A DNA stretch of 8,220 nt from positions 1-8,220 of the forward strand of contig CAYOKA010000100.1 in the NCBI GenBank assembly GCA_964404395.1. The letters are read 5' to 3'. Origin of the DNA: JAAYBT01 sp964404395. Its GTDB lineage: Bacteria; Bacillota; Clostridia; Acetivibrionales; DTU013. Below, piece after piece: positions 1-7,084 of the stretch (its first letter is position 1; each line of letters begins with the position of its first letter). The notes below the pieces were generated by a model. It was not told the origin of the DNA, ran no database searches, and worked only from the letters and a program-made list of their open reading frames with translations. The position numbers and the translations under genes were made by a program.

Positions 1-128
1 TCCCCAGATTTACGGAAGGAATTCAAAACGCAACAATAATGGTTACAATGCTTCCAATTATGTGCTTCTTCCCGTTCCTTCAGAAATATTTTGTAAAGGG
101 CATCATGATAGGAGCAGTTAAGGCTTGA
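1..128 (+). CDS. C-terminal end of a YtcP/LplC-type sugar ABC transporter permease (5' end outside window)
   Basis: Partial gene cut by the left edge; the reading frame has codons starting at base 3 and stops at TGA 126-128. The visible 41 residues include GIQNATIMVTMLPI and end in LQKYFVKGIMIGAVKA. This is the typical last transmembrane segment and tail of CUT1-family permeases of the YtcP/LplC group. The same tail occurs in the complete permease at 6154-7041 (LQKYFVKGVMLGSLKG), so the two are paralogues from two different transporters. The arabinofuranosidase starts 34 bases downstream with no visible terminator between them, so this transporter and the GH51 gene are probably co-transcribed. 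The family assignment rests on the tail only; nothing can be said about the rest of the protein. Confidence 0.85.
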   Translation, partial: PRFTEGIQNATIMVTMLPIMCFFPFLQKYFVKGIMIGAVKA

Positions 129-149
129 GTTTTATCTGCAATATGTTTT

Positions 150-156
150 AAGGAGG
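150..156 (+). promoter_or_regulatory. Ribosome binding site of the arabinofuranosidase gene
   Basis: AAGGAGG lies six bases before the ATG at 163. It supports that start over the in-frame ATG three codons later at 172. Confidence 0.85.
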
Positions 157-162
157 TAGCTG

Positions 163-1665
163 ATGAGTAACATGAAAGCCGTGATAGATTTACGGAAAAA
201 GGGTCCCAGAATAGACAGGCATGTTTACGGGCATTTTTCGGAGCATCTGGGAAGGTGCATTTATAATGGTGGGTATTGGGTAGGCGAAGACTCAACGATA
301 CCAAATGTTCGAGGGATTCGGACCGATATAGTGGAAGCAATGAAAGCGATAAAGGTCCCCAATATACGATGGCCCGGCGGATGCTTCGCGGACGATTATC
401 ATTGGATGGACGGTATCGGGCCTAAAGAAGAACGCACTCCAATCGTAAACGTTCATTGGGGAGGTTGTGTGGAAAATAACCATTTCGGCACTCATGAATT
501 TATGGATTTATGTGAGCAGATTGGCTGCGAGCCATATATCTGTGGGAATGTGGGTAGTGGTACTGTGCGCGAAATGAGGAATTGGGTCGAGTACTTAACC
601 GATGATGGCCAATCACCTATGGCGCAATTGAGACGAAAAAATGGAAGGGATAAAGCCTGGGGTATTTATTTATTTGGCGTGGGAAACGAGAACTGGGGCT
701 GCGGGGGCTTTATGACCGCAGAGCAATATGCGCAGGAATTTCGCAAGTATTCAACATACGTTCGAAATTATAAGGATATGGGGAAAACCAATTGGTGGCA
801 AACGCCCAATATTCTAAAGATTGCCGGCGGGGAAAACGCTGAAAAATATGAGTGGACAGAAACGCTGATGAAATCTGTGCCACCGCAGCTTATGGGCGGT
901 TTGTCTGTTCATTGCTATGTGAAGCCGGGAGAAGAATCCCACGGTGTAGACTTTACAGATGATAGTTGGTATCAAACTGCTGTTAACACCTTTGAGAAAG
1001 AAGCGCTATACAAACGCAATATTAGCATCATGGACTACTATGACCCTGAGAAAAAAGTAGCCATGGCTGTTGACGAATGGGGCATATGGGTGGATAACGA
1101 ACCCGGGACAGCACCCGGCTTTCTTTATCAACAAAACACGATGCGTTCTGCTCTGTGCGCAGCGTTAATGCTTCACACTTTCCATAAATACGCTGAAAGG
1201 ATTCGCATCGCGAATCTTGCTCAAACAATCAATGTCCTGCAGGCTATTATCCTGACCGAAGGGGGTAGGATGATAAAGACGCCCACTTACCATGTATTTG
1301 ATCTCTTCAAAGAGCATCAGGATGCGAATTTTGTCTCCGTTGAATGGGAAAGAAAGCCGGAAACAATCCAAAAGGATCTGCCGCATGTGGATATGTCCTC
1401 GTCTATAAAAGGGGATACACTGACTGTTTCTCTGGTAAACCTTTCTACAGAGAGCGAAGCAGGAGTGGAAATCGATCTATCAGGAGGGAAACCGGTGTCT
1501 GCGTCCGGTAGGATGATCAGTAATAAGGCGACAGCCCACAATACCTTTGACATGCCTAATAATGTAGCAACGGTTGATCTTGAGGGGATTACCCTTAAAG
1601 AAAGGGCTGTATATGTATCTCTCCCACCCTGTGCTATCTCATCCATAGAGATAAAGGTTGAGTGA
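163..1665 (+). CDS. GH51 alpha-L-arabinofuranosidase, cytoplasmic
   Basis: A 500-residue enzyme that hydrolyses terminal non-reducing alpha-L-arabinofuranosyl residues from arabino-oligosaccharides (family knowledge). GH51 enzymes are retaining, with a (beta/alpha)8 barrel and a C-terminal beta-sandwich, and characterised bacterial members are about 500 residues long. Seen here: the N-terminal HVYGHFSEHLGRCIY segment (residues 20-34), RWPGGCFADDYHW (69-81), the acid/base motif GVGNENWGCGG with Glu176, and the nucleophile motif AVDEWG with Glu305. The C-terminal part from about 380 fits the beta domain. There is no signal peptide, so it should act on imported oligosaccharides in the cytoplasm. 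It follows a permease gene by 34 bases. The common gene names would be abfA or abf2, but I leave the symbol blank because family members with different substrate preference share these motifs. All key residues appear intact. Confidence 0.95.
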   Translation: MSNMKAVIDLRKKGPRIDRHVYGHFSEHLGRCIYNGGYWVGEDSTIPNVRGIRTDIVEAMKAIKVPNIRWPGGCFADDYHWMDGIGPKEERTPIVNVHWGGCVENNHFGTHEFMDLCEQIGCEPYICGNVGSGTVREMRNWVEYLTDDGQSPMAQLRRKNGRDKAWGIYLFGVGNENWGCGGFMTAEQYAQEFRKYSTYVRNYKDMGKTNWWQTPNILKIAGGENAEKYEWTETLMKSVPPQLMGGLSVHCYVKPGEESHGVDFTDDSWYQTAVNTFEKEALYKRNISIMDYYDPEKKVAMAVDEWGIWVDNEPGTAPGFLYQQNTMRSALCAALMLHTFHKYAERIRIANLAQTINVLQAIILTEGGRMIKTPTYHVFDLFKEHQDANFVSVEWERKPETIQKDLPHVDMSSSIKGDTLTVSLVNLSTESEAGVEIDLSGGKPVSASGRMISNKATAHNTFDMPNNVATVDLEGITLKERAVYVSLPPCAISSIEIKVE

Positions 1666-1681
1666 GGGAATATTTTTATCA

Positions 1682-1793
1682 AATGCTCGCGGCGCGATAC
1701 ACACAAAACGCGTAAGGAAAGCACTAAAGTGCCCGCAGCGTATTTTGCTTTGCAAAAACGCGGTTTGGCGTACAATTCGCGCAAGCGCTCATT
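1682..1793. repeat. Structured intergenic element with imperfect terminal inverted repeats (candidate REP/MITE-like repeat or structured RNA)
   Basis: This non-coding stretch can fold almost completely onto itself. The ends pair as AATG (1682-1685) with CATT (1790-1793), CGC (1688-1690) with GCG (1785-1787), and GCGCG (1692-1696) with CGCGC (1778-1782). Inside are two hairpins: GCACT-AA-AGTGC (1721-1732), and GCGT-a-TTTTGC-TTT-GCAAAA-ACGC (1738-1761), which has 10 paired bases and one bulged A. AAAACGCG occurs twice, at 1705 and 1755, and GCGTA three times. GC is 57 of 110 bases in 1681-1790. No U-run follows a hairpin, so it is not a plain terminator. A reverse-strand reading frame crosses it but has no protein support. 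The structure is seen in the sequence; the repeat-family status is inference. Confidence 0.5.
1738..1761 (+). other. Hairpin within the 1682-1793 element
   Basis: The arms GCGT/ACGC and TTTTGC/GCAAAA enclose a TTT loop, with a single bulged A at 1742. No T-tract follows, so rho-independent termination is unlikely on this strand. It could stabilise an mRNA end or be part of a repeat element. Confidence 0.6.
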
Positions 1794-1844
1794 GAAATAA
1801 AAAGGAGTGGAAGTATTATCTGTAGAAATATATATAGGCATAAT

Positions 1845-1850
1845 AGGAGG
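1845..1850 (+). promoter_or_regulatory. Ribosome binding site that sets the start of the 733-residue protein
   Basis: AGGAGG lies four bases before ATG 1855 and seven before an in-frame TTG at 1858. An earlier in-frame GTG at 1807 has only the weaker AAAGGA directly against it (1801-1806), so it is a poor start. The four-base gap is short, so the TTG at 1858 cannot be excluded; it would remove only the first residue. Confidence 0.7.
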
Positions 1851-1854
1851 AATT

Positions 1855-4056
1855 ATGTTGAAAATTTGTGCAGGCAAGTATACTATGCAGTTTCACAATG
1901 GTGGGATTAAGGTTCTAAAGGGCGAATCCGTACTGTATTACAATAAGCGCCCTATGTACGCTTTTATAAAGACTGCTCTGTCGATTACCGAATTCTACGA
2001 CGGGGCATATGAGGATATTTCTGAAACTGAGGGCCGGGTTATAGCGAGGGGCACCCTCAAATCCCCCACCGGCTCGGAACTGGCTTTCATCGATACTTAC
2101 GAAGCGATAGATTCCTGTTTTAAGGTCAGCCGTAATGTAAAGGTTCTTAAAAATGTTGATGATATGGGCTTTGCCTCAAAGATTGCCTTTGTGATGGCAG
2201 CCTCGGACAATGTGCGTGATTATAATTGCTTCGCACCGGCCAACTGGTATCGTCAAAACGAGTTTACCGCTCCCCATGTGATGGGATACGATTTGGATTG
2301 TGAATACTTCTGGCGCAATGAGGTCAATTATACCCTGCCCCTGTTTGCCACACAAAACAAGGTGTCGGGCGAGATGGTCATGCTGTCGCGCTGGGCTGCA
2401 GATGTCACCATGAGGGATCACAATTTTGAGAGGTCTGAGCACATCGTTGACCGTAAATTCACTATCGGATCCATTGGAATTAGTAAGCCGGAAAGCAAAA
2501 CCTTAAATTACCTATATTACGGTTTCCCTCTGCGCAAAGAGATTGCAACAGTCCGCGATGGCCTCACTATTGATTATGTTTATCCCGGCACTGATGGTCA
2601 GTTACCGAGGAGAAGAGGATACAACGTTGATTACGATATGGACACTAAAACCATGACCAGGACCTTTCACCCAATGGAGGAGGGCTTTGCTCATGATTAC
2701 GCCATTGCTGTAAACTTTGGCCAGTATGATGGCTTTTATCCTATGATGCGTGATGCCTGGAGAACTGTATACGCCAGACTAAAGAATCCTGTTTATAAGG
2801 TAGATAACGAGCTGCAGTATCGTAATTGCATGAAGTCTCTTACTAAGCTTACACGGCGATATGGCGATGCCTGGGGTCTGCCTTTTTCCTGTCAGTTGCC
2901 CCAGATGGATGTCTCCAGTGTATCCTTCCAGTTCGGATTTGTGGGGCAGCAGCCCGGGATTGGTTATCAGCTGATTCGCTACGGGGATATGGAAAATGAA
3001 CCCGAAGCTTACAATAAAGGAATAAATATCATTGATTTTTGGGTGAGGACTGCCATGACTGATATTGGTGCGCCCAATGTATGCTACAATCCGACAATTG
3101 AGGGGTTTGAACCCATGCCCTTCTGGACGAGAATGATTGCAGACGGTATTGAAAACATACTCGACGCTTATGTGTACATGAAGAAAAAGGGCGAAGATCG
3201 TCCCCAATGGCTGGAATTCTGTCGAAAGGCGGCAGATTGGTTGATTCGAGTTCAAAACGAGGATGGCAGCTATTACCGTGCTTACAATACGTCCGATGGT
3301 TCTATGCGTATGAATTCCAAAGCGAATACCATCAGCGTGGTGCGATTCCTTATCCAGTTCTATCTGGTTACGGGCGATGAGAAGTGCAAACATGCGGCAC
3401 TTCGGGGCGGAGAGTGGTCCTACAATAACACATATAAGAATATGGAATATCGAGGCTCCACCTGCGACAACGCCGACATCATCGATAATGAGTCCGGCAT
3501 CTATGCGATGTTCGGCTTCCTGGCGCTGTATGACCTGACCGAAGAAGAAAAGTGGCTAAAAGCCTTAATTGGTGCTGCTGATTATACGGAGACCTGGACC
3601 TACGTGTGGTCTTTCCCCGTCAGGGTACCCTGGCCTAACCACCCCTTTAATAAAAACCCCATCAGCGGACAGAGCCCCGTCACCATCGGCGGCGGCGGGG
3701 GGGACATGTACATGGCGGCTTGTGCGTATATTTACTACAGACTGTATATCATCACAGGAGATGTGCATTACATGGATTACGCAGAATTCATACACAATAA
3801 CACCCGTCATGCAAATGATGTAGACGGCAGCTTTGGATATGCCCTGCCGGGTATCTCACATGAAGGCGGCAGATTTAGTGATCAGACGTTCTTGAGTCAT
3901 TATCACTGGCTGCCTTGGGTTACATATGTGGAGATCGATCCTACATCTCGGCTGTACGACACCTTTGGGGCATACGACATTGAGGGAGCCCAGAGGCTTA
4001 ATCCGGAAGAAAGGGCTGCTAGAAACCGGATTTATGATACCTACGCCAAATTCTAG
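1855..4056 (+). CDS. Putative glycoside hydrolase with six-hairpin (alpha/alpha barrel) architecture, family not assigned
   Basis: A 733-residue protein counted from ATG 1855; an upstream GTG at 1807 would add 16 residues. I do not recognise the family with certainty. Residues 1 to about 300 look beta-rich, as in the N-terminal sandwich domain of many six-hairpin glycosidases. From about 315 onward, alternating amphipathic helices and loops dominate. Notable motifs are FQFGFVGQQPGIGYQ (358-372), the helical-repeat piece ADWLIRVQNEDGSYYRAY (460-477), CDNADIIDNESGIYAM (537-552) and a glycine loop IGGGGGDMY (611-619). Aromatic residues and conserved-looking Asp/Glu are plentiful, as in sugar-binding clefts. 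There is no signal peptide or membrane segment, so it is probably cytoplasmic. Its position between a GH51 enzyme and an AraC regulator beside sugar importers suggests oligosaccharide breakdown, perhaps an arabinosidase, uronidase or related activity. The fold and role are inference; a lyase or epimerase-like function is also possible. Confidence 0.6.
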   Translation: MLKICAGKYTMQFHNGGIKVLKGESVLYYNKRPMYAFIKTALSITEFYDGAYEDISETEGRVIARGTLKSPTGSELAFIDTYEAIDSCFKVSRNVKVLKNVDDMGFASKIAFVMAASDNVRDYNCFAPANWYRQNEFTAPHVMGYDLDCEYFWRNEVNYTLPLFATQNKVSGEMVMLSRWAADVTMRDHNFERSEHIVDRKFTIGSIGISKPESKTLNYLYYGFPLRKEIATVRDGLTIDYVYPGTDGQLPRRRGYNVDYDMDTKTMTRTFHPMEEGFAHDYAIAVNFGQYDGFYPMMRDAWRTVYARLKNPVYKVDNELQYRNCMKSLTKLTRRYGDAWGLPFSCQLPQMDVSSVSFQFGFVGQQPGIGYQLIRYGDMENEPEAYNKGINIIDFWVRTAMTDIGAPNVCYNPTIEGFEPMPFWTRMIADGIENILDAYVYMKKKGEDRPQWLEFCRKAADWLIRVQNEDGSYYRAYNTSDGSMRMNSKANTISVVRFLIQFYLVTGDEKCKHAALRGGEWSYNNTYKNMEYRGSTCDNADIIDNESGIYAMFGFLALYDLTEEEKWLKALIGAADYTETWTYVWSFPVRVPWPNHPFNKNPISGQSPVTIGGGGGDMYMAACAYIYYRLYIITGDVHYMDYAEFIHNNTRHANDVDGSFGYALPGISHEGGRFSDQTFLSHYHWLPWVTYVEIDPTSRLYDTFGAYDIEGAQRLNPEERAARNRIYDTYAKF

Positions 4057-4077
4057 ACAGCATCAAGGAAGTGTAAA

Positions 4078-4905
4078 ATGGAGATTGTTAAGACGCTGGA
4101 GACACTGGATTCTGATATTATGTGTATGCATCGTACAGTTGACACAGGCGAAGTGTTTTTTCACTGCCATGATGGCTATGAAATACTTTTGCTGCTTGAA
4201 GGGACAGTGAATTATTATATTGAACAGACGGGGCACAGGATGGAGCATGGGAGCGTGGTTTGCGTAAAGCCCTACGACTTTCACCGCCGGGAAGTGATAA
4301 GCAAAGATAGTGTTTATGATAGAATTACACTCAACATAAGCATGGACAAGATGAAGAAGCTCTCAACATGCAAAACAGATCTTTCAGAATGCTTTTATAA
4401 GAATAACGCAGTATTTGCACTGGACAAGGGGGAGATGAGCAAATTTGTCCGCTTATCCGGGAAACTTATGCAATCAATGCTAATGACCGACTATGGCGAT
4501 GATGTAATGACAGAAAACTACATACGGGAAATTTTAATTATTGTCAATAAAAGCTTACATGGCAAAAAGGATATTGAAATACCAAATATTATGCCAACTC
4601 AGATATCTGAAATCATCGCATATATTCACTGGCACATTTCCGAGAAAATCACAATCGAAATGCTGGTAGAAGAATTTCACTATAGTGCGGCGCATATCAG
4701 CCGTTTGTTTAAAAAAATTACAGGCTTGACAATTCTACAATACATTATCCAGAAGCGAATGATGCTTGCAAAGAAATATTTGGAAGAAGGCAATCCGCCG
4801 AGCGAGGTTTGCTATCTGGTAGGATTTAATAACTACTCTCACTTTTCCAGAACGTTTATGAAAAACGTAGGGATTTCCCCTCAAAAATATCAAAAAGGAT
4901 ATTGA
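4078..4905 (+). CDS. AraC-family transcriptional regulator with N-terminal cupin sensor domain
   Basis: A 275-residue regulator. Residues about 15-75 form an AraC-type cupin ligand pocket, with VFFHCHDGYEILLLLEG (27-42) followed by HGSVVCVKPYDFHRRE (57-72). Residues about 175-275 are the double helix-turn-helix DNA-binding domain. Its first HTH contains ITIEMLVEEFHYSAAHISRLFK (191-212, key residues L196, S203, H206, S208, F211) and the second contains VCYLVGFNNYSHFSRTFMK (244-262), ending in the family signature GISPQKYQ (265-272). It begins 21 bases after the hydrolase stop, with AAGGA at 4065-4069, so the two are probably co-transcribed. By family and position it should sense a sugar and activate this locus, including the transporter operon that starts 205 bases further on. 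The inducer and the sites it binds cannot be read from the sequence. Confidence 0.93.
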   Translation: MEIVKTLETLDSDIMCMHRTVDTGEVFFHCHDGYEILLLLEGTVNYYIEQTGHRMEHGSVVCVKPYDFHRREVISKDSVYDRITLNISMDKMKKLSTCKTDLSECFYKNNAVFALDKGEMSKFVRLSGKLMQSMLMTDYGDDVMTENYIREILIIVNKSLHGKKDIEIPNIMPTQISEIIAYIHWHISEKITIEMLVEEFHYSAAHISRLFKKITGLTILQYIIQKRMMLAKKYLEEGNPPSEVCYLVGFNNYSHFSRTFMKNVGISPQKYQKGY

Positions 4906-4930
4906 TATCAATCATATAGAATCAATCATA
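4901..4930. promoter_or_regulatory. Candidate operator: perfect 12-bp palindrome plus 10-bp direct repeat upstream of the transporter operon
   Basis: ATTGATATCAAT at 4901-4912 is a perfect palindrome overlapping the stop codon of the AraC gene. ATCAATCATA occurs at 4907-4916 and again at 4921-4930, 14 bases apart start to start. Tandem half-sites are common for AraC-family regulators, although their spacing is often nearer 21 bases (family knowledge). The location between regulator and transporter fits an operator, but the sequence is AT-rich and could arise by chance. Confidence 0.35.
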
Positions 4931-5110
4931 CCAACTCCTCTTTATTTAAAGCCAAACACTAATTACAAGGAAAGTCAGATTATGCAAAGTGTAATGTCAG
5001 TTTGTGTGTAGTATATAGGACATTATTTTTGCTATATTTGAATTTGTAAAAATGAATGCTTGGCAATTAATACAGGTTAGTGCAAATCAAAAACACAGAG
5101 GACTGATAAC
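4906..5110 (+). promoter_or_regulatory. Intergenic region expected to carry the transporter operon promoter
   Basis: This 205-base AT-rich gap separates the AraC gene from the first permease and is the most likely promoter site for the transporter operon. I could not place a convincing sigma-A promoter. The best guess is TTGTAA at 5044-5049 with TTAATA at 5067-5072 (17-base spacer), which has a weak -10. CTTTA-TT-TAAAG at 4940-4951 is a small hairpin without a T-tract. No small gene or clear terminator was seen. Confidence 0.4.
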
Positions 5111-6049
5111 ATGAGCAAATCCCAAACAGCCTACAAACGCAGTTTCCCAAAAACCATTAGGCAGATATGGCGGTGCAAATGGCTATACCTTATGCTAGTC
5201 CCGGTAATCGCCTATTATGTGATTTTTAAGTACATACCAATGTATGGTATTACGATTGCTTTCAAAAATTACAACATATTCAAGGGCATATTCGATAGTC
5301 CCTGGTGTGGGTTTGAAATATTTGAGAAGATATTTAGAAGCAAAACTCTTTGGAATGCAATTAGAAATACACTGGTTCTGAATTTTGCAACTTTGCTGGG
5401 AAGCTTCCCACTGACAATCATTGTATCATTGATGCTCAATGAAATTCGCGCGGCTCGATTCAAGAAGGTGACGCAGTCCATTCTCTATCTGCCGCACTTT
5501 GTTTCCTGGGTTGTCGTTGCCGGGATTGCTACGAACCTGTTTTCGCTGCAGGGCGGTTCAATCAACAATATCCTTAACGGAATTGGATTGAAGAGCATTC
5601 CTTTTTTGAGCGATAATGGATGGTGGATTTTTACTTACGTGGTCTGCAATGTCTGGAAAGAAATCGGCTGGGGTACAATTATCTATCTTGCAGCTCTTAC
5701 CTCAGTTGATGAATCACTTTATGAAGCGGCTTATCTAGATGGCGCTACTAAATTTCAACGGCTTATTTACATAACCCTGCCGTTAATCCGTCCTTTTATC
5801 GTAACTATGTTGATTCTGCAAATTTCGAGGCTGATGACAATAGGCTTGGATGCTCCCTTACTCTTGGGCAATGGCAAAGTAGCCGGCGTTTCTGAAGTAA
5901 TTAGCACCTATGTTTACAGACTTGGTATCGAGAACGCAAAATACAGCGAATCTACGGCAATCGGCCTCTTCCAATCCGTTGTTAATATTATCATTTTACT
6001 GGCGGCGGATAAGTTTGCAAAGATTACCACTGAAGAGGGGATTATTTAG
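5111..6049 (+). CDS. Sugar ABC transporter permease, LplB type (CUT1 family)
   Basis: A 312-residue inner-membrane permease, the first of the heterodimeric channel of a carbohydrate ABC importer. Hydrophobic segments lie at about 24-44, 86-110, 124-145, 171-195, 223-240 and 283-300, giving the usual six helices. The cytoplasmic EAA loop that docks on the ATPase is EAAYLDGATKFQRLIYITLP (205-224). The N-terminal stretch LMLVPVIAYYVIFKYIPMYG (27-46) and the loop GITIAFKNYNIFKGI (46-60) are characteristic of LplB-type permeases in oligosaccharide uptake operons of Bacillota. AGAGGA at 5097-5102 lies eight bases before the start. No ATPase gene is visible nearby; transporters of this type usually share an MsmX-like ATPase encoded elsewhere. 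The substrate is probably an oligosaccharide related to the neighbouring glycosidases (inference). Confidence 0.93.
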   Translation: MSKSQTAYKRSFPKTIRQIWRCKWLYLMLVPVIAYYVIFKYIPMYGITIAFKNYNIFKGIFDSPWCGFEIFEKIFRSKTLWNAIRNTLVLNFATLLGSFPLTIIVSLMLNEIRAARFKKVTQSILYLPHFVSWVVVAGIATNLFSLQGGSINNILNGIGLKSIPFLSDNGWWIFTYVVCNVWKEIGWGTIIYLAALTSVDESLYEAAYLDGATKFQRLIYITLPLIRPFIVTMLILQISRLMTIGLDAPLLLGNGKVAGVSEVISTYVYRLGIENAKYSESTAIGLFQSVVNIIILLAADKFAKITTEEGII

Positions 6050-6051
6050 GG

Positions 6052-6132
6052 AAGGCTTTGCGATGTAACCTTAATATAGATTAGCTGCACAATATATTAT
6101 GCTGCGGAACTAAAAACAAGCTACATCGCAAA
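6052..6132 (+). repeat. Intercistronic inverted repeat between the two permease genes
   Basis: TTTGCGATGTA (6057-6067) is perfectly complementary to TACATCGCAAA (6122-6132), giving an 11-bp stem that encloses 54 bases. The right arm ends eight bases before the ribosome binding site of the next gene. The left end, AAGGCTTTGCGATGTAACC (6052-6070), recurs in near-identical form after the second permease gene at 7051-7070. This is too long-looped and T-poor to be a terminator. Possible roles are mRNA processing or stability control between cistrons, or a small dispersed repeat. Confidence 0.6.
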
Positions 6133-6139
6133 ATGACTA

Positions 6140-6145
6140 GGGAGG
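6140..6145 (+). promoter_or_regulatory. Ribosome binding site that sets the start of the second permease
   Basis: GGGAGG lies eight bases before ATG 6154. An in-frame ATG at 6133 lies upstream of this site and overlaps the end of the inverted repeat, with no ribosome binding site of its own, so 6154 is the preferred start. Confidence 0.8.
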
Positions 6146-6153
6146 ATAGAAAT

Positions 6154-7041
6154 ATGAGTGAATTTATCGTCGGAGGGAAAGGCAGGATAACAGTTGGTGC
6201 AGTTCTTATTTATCTTTCAATTATTTTACTGACCTTTATTTGTCTGTATCCATTCTTAAATGTACTCGCATATTCGTTGAGTGGATACAACGCAGTGCTT
6301 TCGAGGAGAGTAACATTTTACCCTATTGACTTTAATTTGGAAGCCTATAGTCAAATTTTGGGGAGAACTCAAATTTGGGTGGCAATGCGCACTACTGTGT
6401 TTGTAACACTGATGGGTACATTTACAAGCTTGGTACTCACAGTAATCGCAGCATATGTACTATCAAGGAGAAACCTGCCTGGCAAAAAGGCTTTTACAGT
6501 TCTAATCCTCTTTACCATGTATTTCAGTGGCGGAATGATTCCCACCTTCATCGTGGTAAAAGGCATCGGGCTGTATGATTCACTTGGCTCGCTTTTTTTG
6601 CCGCAGGCAATAAGCGTTTTTAACTTTATTGTAATGCGCACCTTCTTCCAGAACCTGCCGAGCAGCCTGGAGGAATCCGCCGAGATTGATGGGGCATCGA
6701 ATATGCAGGTTCTGACGAAAATCATTCTACCGGTGTCACTGTCAATCCTTGCTACCATAGGGCTTTTCTATGCGGTAGGATACTGGAACACCTATTTTGA
6801 TGCGCTGCTCTATATTCAGGACCCTGATAAATACACGCTTCAGCTTCGTCTGCGTAGTCTGCTCTTTGGCGAGGAGCTCAACAACTCTAATGCAAACCTT
6901 GAGGGGATTGGCACGCAGGTGATGACCCAATCGCTCAAAATGGCAACGGTGGCCGTGTCCACCATTCCCATTCTTATTGTATACCCCTGGCTGCAAAAGT
7001 ACTTTGTGAAAGGTGTTATGCTCGGTTCTTTAAAAGGATAA
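6154..7041 (+). CDS. Sugar ABC transporter permease, YtcP/LplC type (CUT1 family)
   Basis: A 295-residue second permease subunit that pairs with the LplB-type protein encoded 104 bases upstream. Hydrophobic segments lie at about 14-38, 78-103, 112-135, 145-165, 196-215 and 265-285. The ATPase-docking EAA loop is LEESAEIDGASNMQVLTKII (172-191), with Ser in place of the first Ala of the EAA motif, a change common in this group, followed by LPVSL. SGGMIPTFIVVKGIGLYDSL (125-144) is a hallmark segment of YtcP/LplC-type permeases. The C-terminal tail LQKYFVKGVMLGSLKG closely matches that of the truncated permease at the left edge, showing the locus carries two related importers. The gap to the first permease is unusually long for such a pair and contains an inverted repeat. 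Confidence 0.93.
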   Translation: MSEFIVGGKGRITVGAVLIYLSIILLTFICLYPFLNVLAYSLSGYNAVLSRRVTFYPIDFNLEAYSQILGRTQIWVAMRTTVFVTLMGTFTSLVLTVIAAYVLSRRNLPGKKAFTVLILFTMYFSGGMIPTFIVVKGIGLYDSLGSLFLPQAISVFNFIVMRTFFQNLPSSLEESAEIDGASNMQVLTKIILPVSLSILATIGLFYAVGYWNTYFDALLYIQDPDKYTLQLRLRSLLFGEELNNSNANLEGIGTQVMTQSLKMATVAVSTIPILIVYPWLQKYFVKGVMLGSLKG

Positions 7042-7050
7042 TCCTTGGTA

Positions 7051-7080
7051 AAGGCTTTTGCGGTGTAACCATGCAAAATG
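7051..7080 (+). repeat. Second copy of the intercistronic repeat, short form
   Basis: AAGGCTTTTGCGGTGTAACC (7051-7070) matches 6052-6070 except for one extra T and one A-to-G change. It is followed by GCAAAATG (7073-7080), which also ends the copy at 6052-6132, so this looks like the same element with its middle missing. It folds locally: TTTTGC (7056-7061) pairs with GCAAAA (7073-7078) and GGT with ACC, around a GTA loop. It begins nine bases after the permease stop codon. Confidence 0.55.
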
Positions 7081-7084
7081 CCCT

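Noticed and set aside
341..354. CcpA cre-like sequence TGAAAGCGATAAAG
   Set aside because: It matches the cre pattern TGWAANCGNTNWCA except for the last two bases, but lies well inside the GH51 coding region, where the residues it encodes fully explain it.
1807..1854. Longer N-terminus of the 733-residue protein from GTG 1807
   Set aside because: The AAAGGA directly abuts the GTG, leaving no spacer, whereas AGGAGG sits correctly for ATG 1855 (or TTG 1858). The extra 16 residues show no signal peptide or motif.
1317..1877. A 186-codon reverse-strand open frame across the arabinofuranosidase end and the intergenic element
   Set aside because: It overlaps a well-supported GH51 gene in antisense over most of its length, and the rest reads through the self-complementary element. 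It has no recognisable domain, so it is most likely fortuitous.
2779..3393. A 204-codon reverse-strand open frame inside the unassigned hydrolase
   Set aside because: It is fully antisense to a long continuous coding frame, with no domain seen and nothing to suggest translation.
4940..4951. Small hairpin CTTTA-TT-TAAAG considered as a terminator for the AraC gene
   Set aside because: The stem is only five AT-rich pairs with a two-base loop and has no following T-run.
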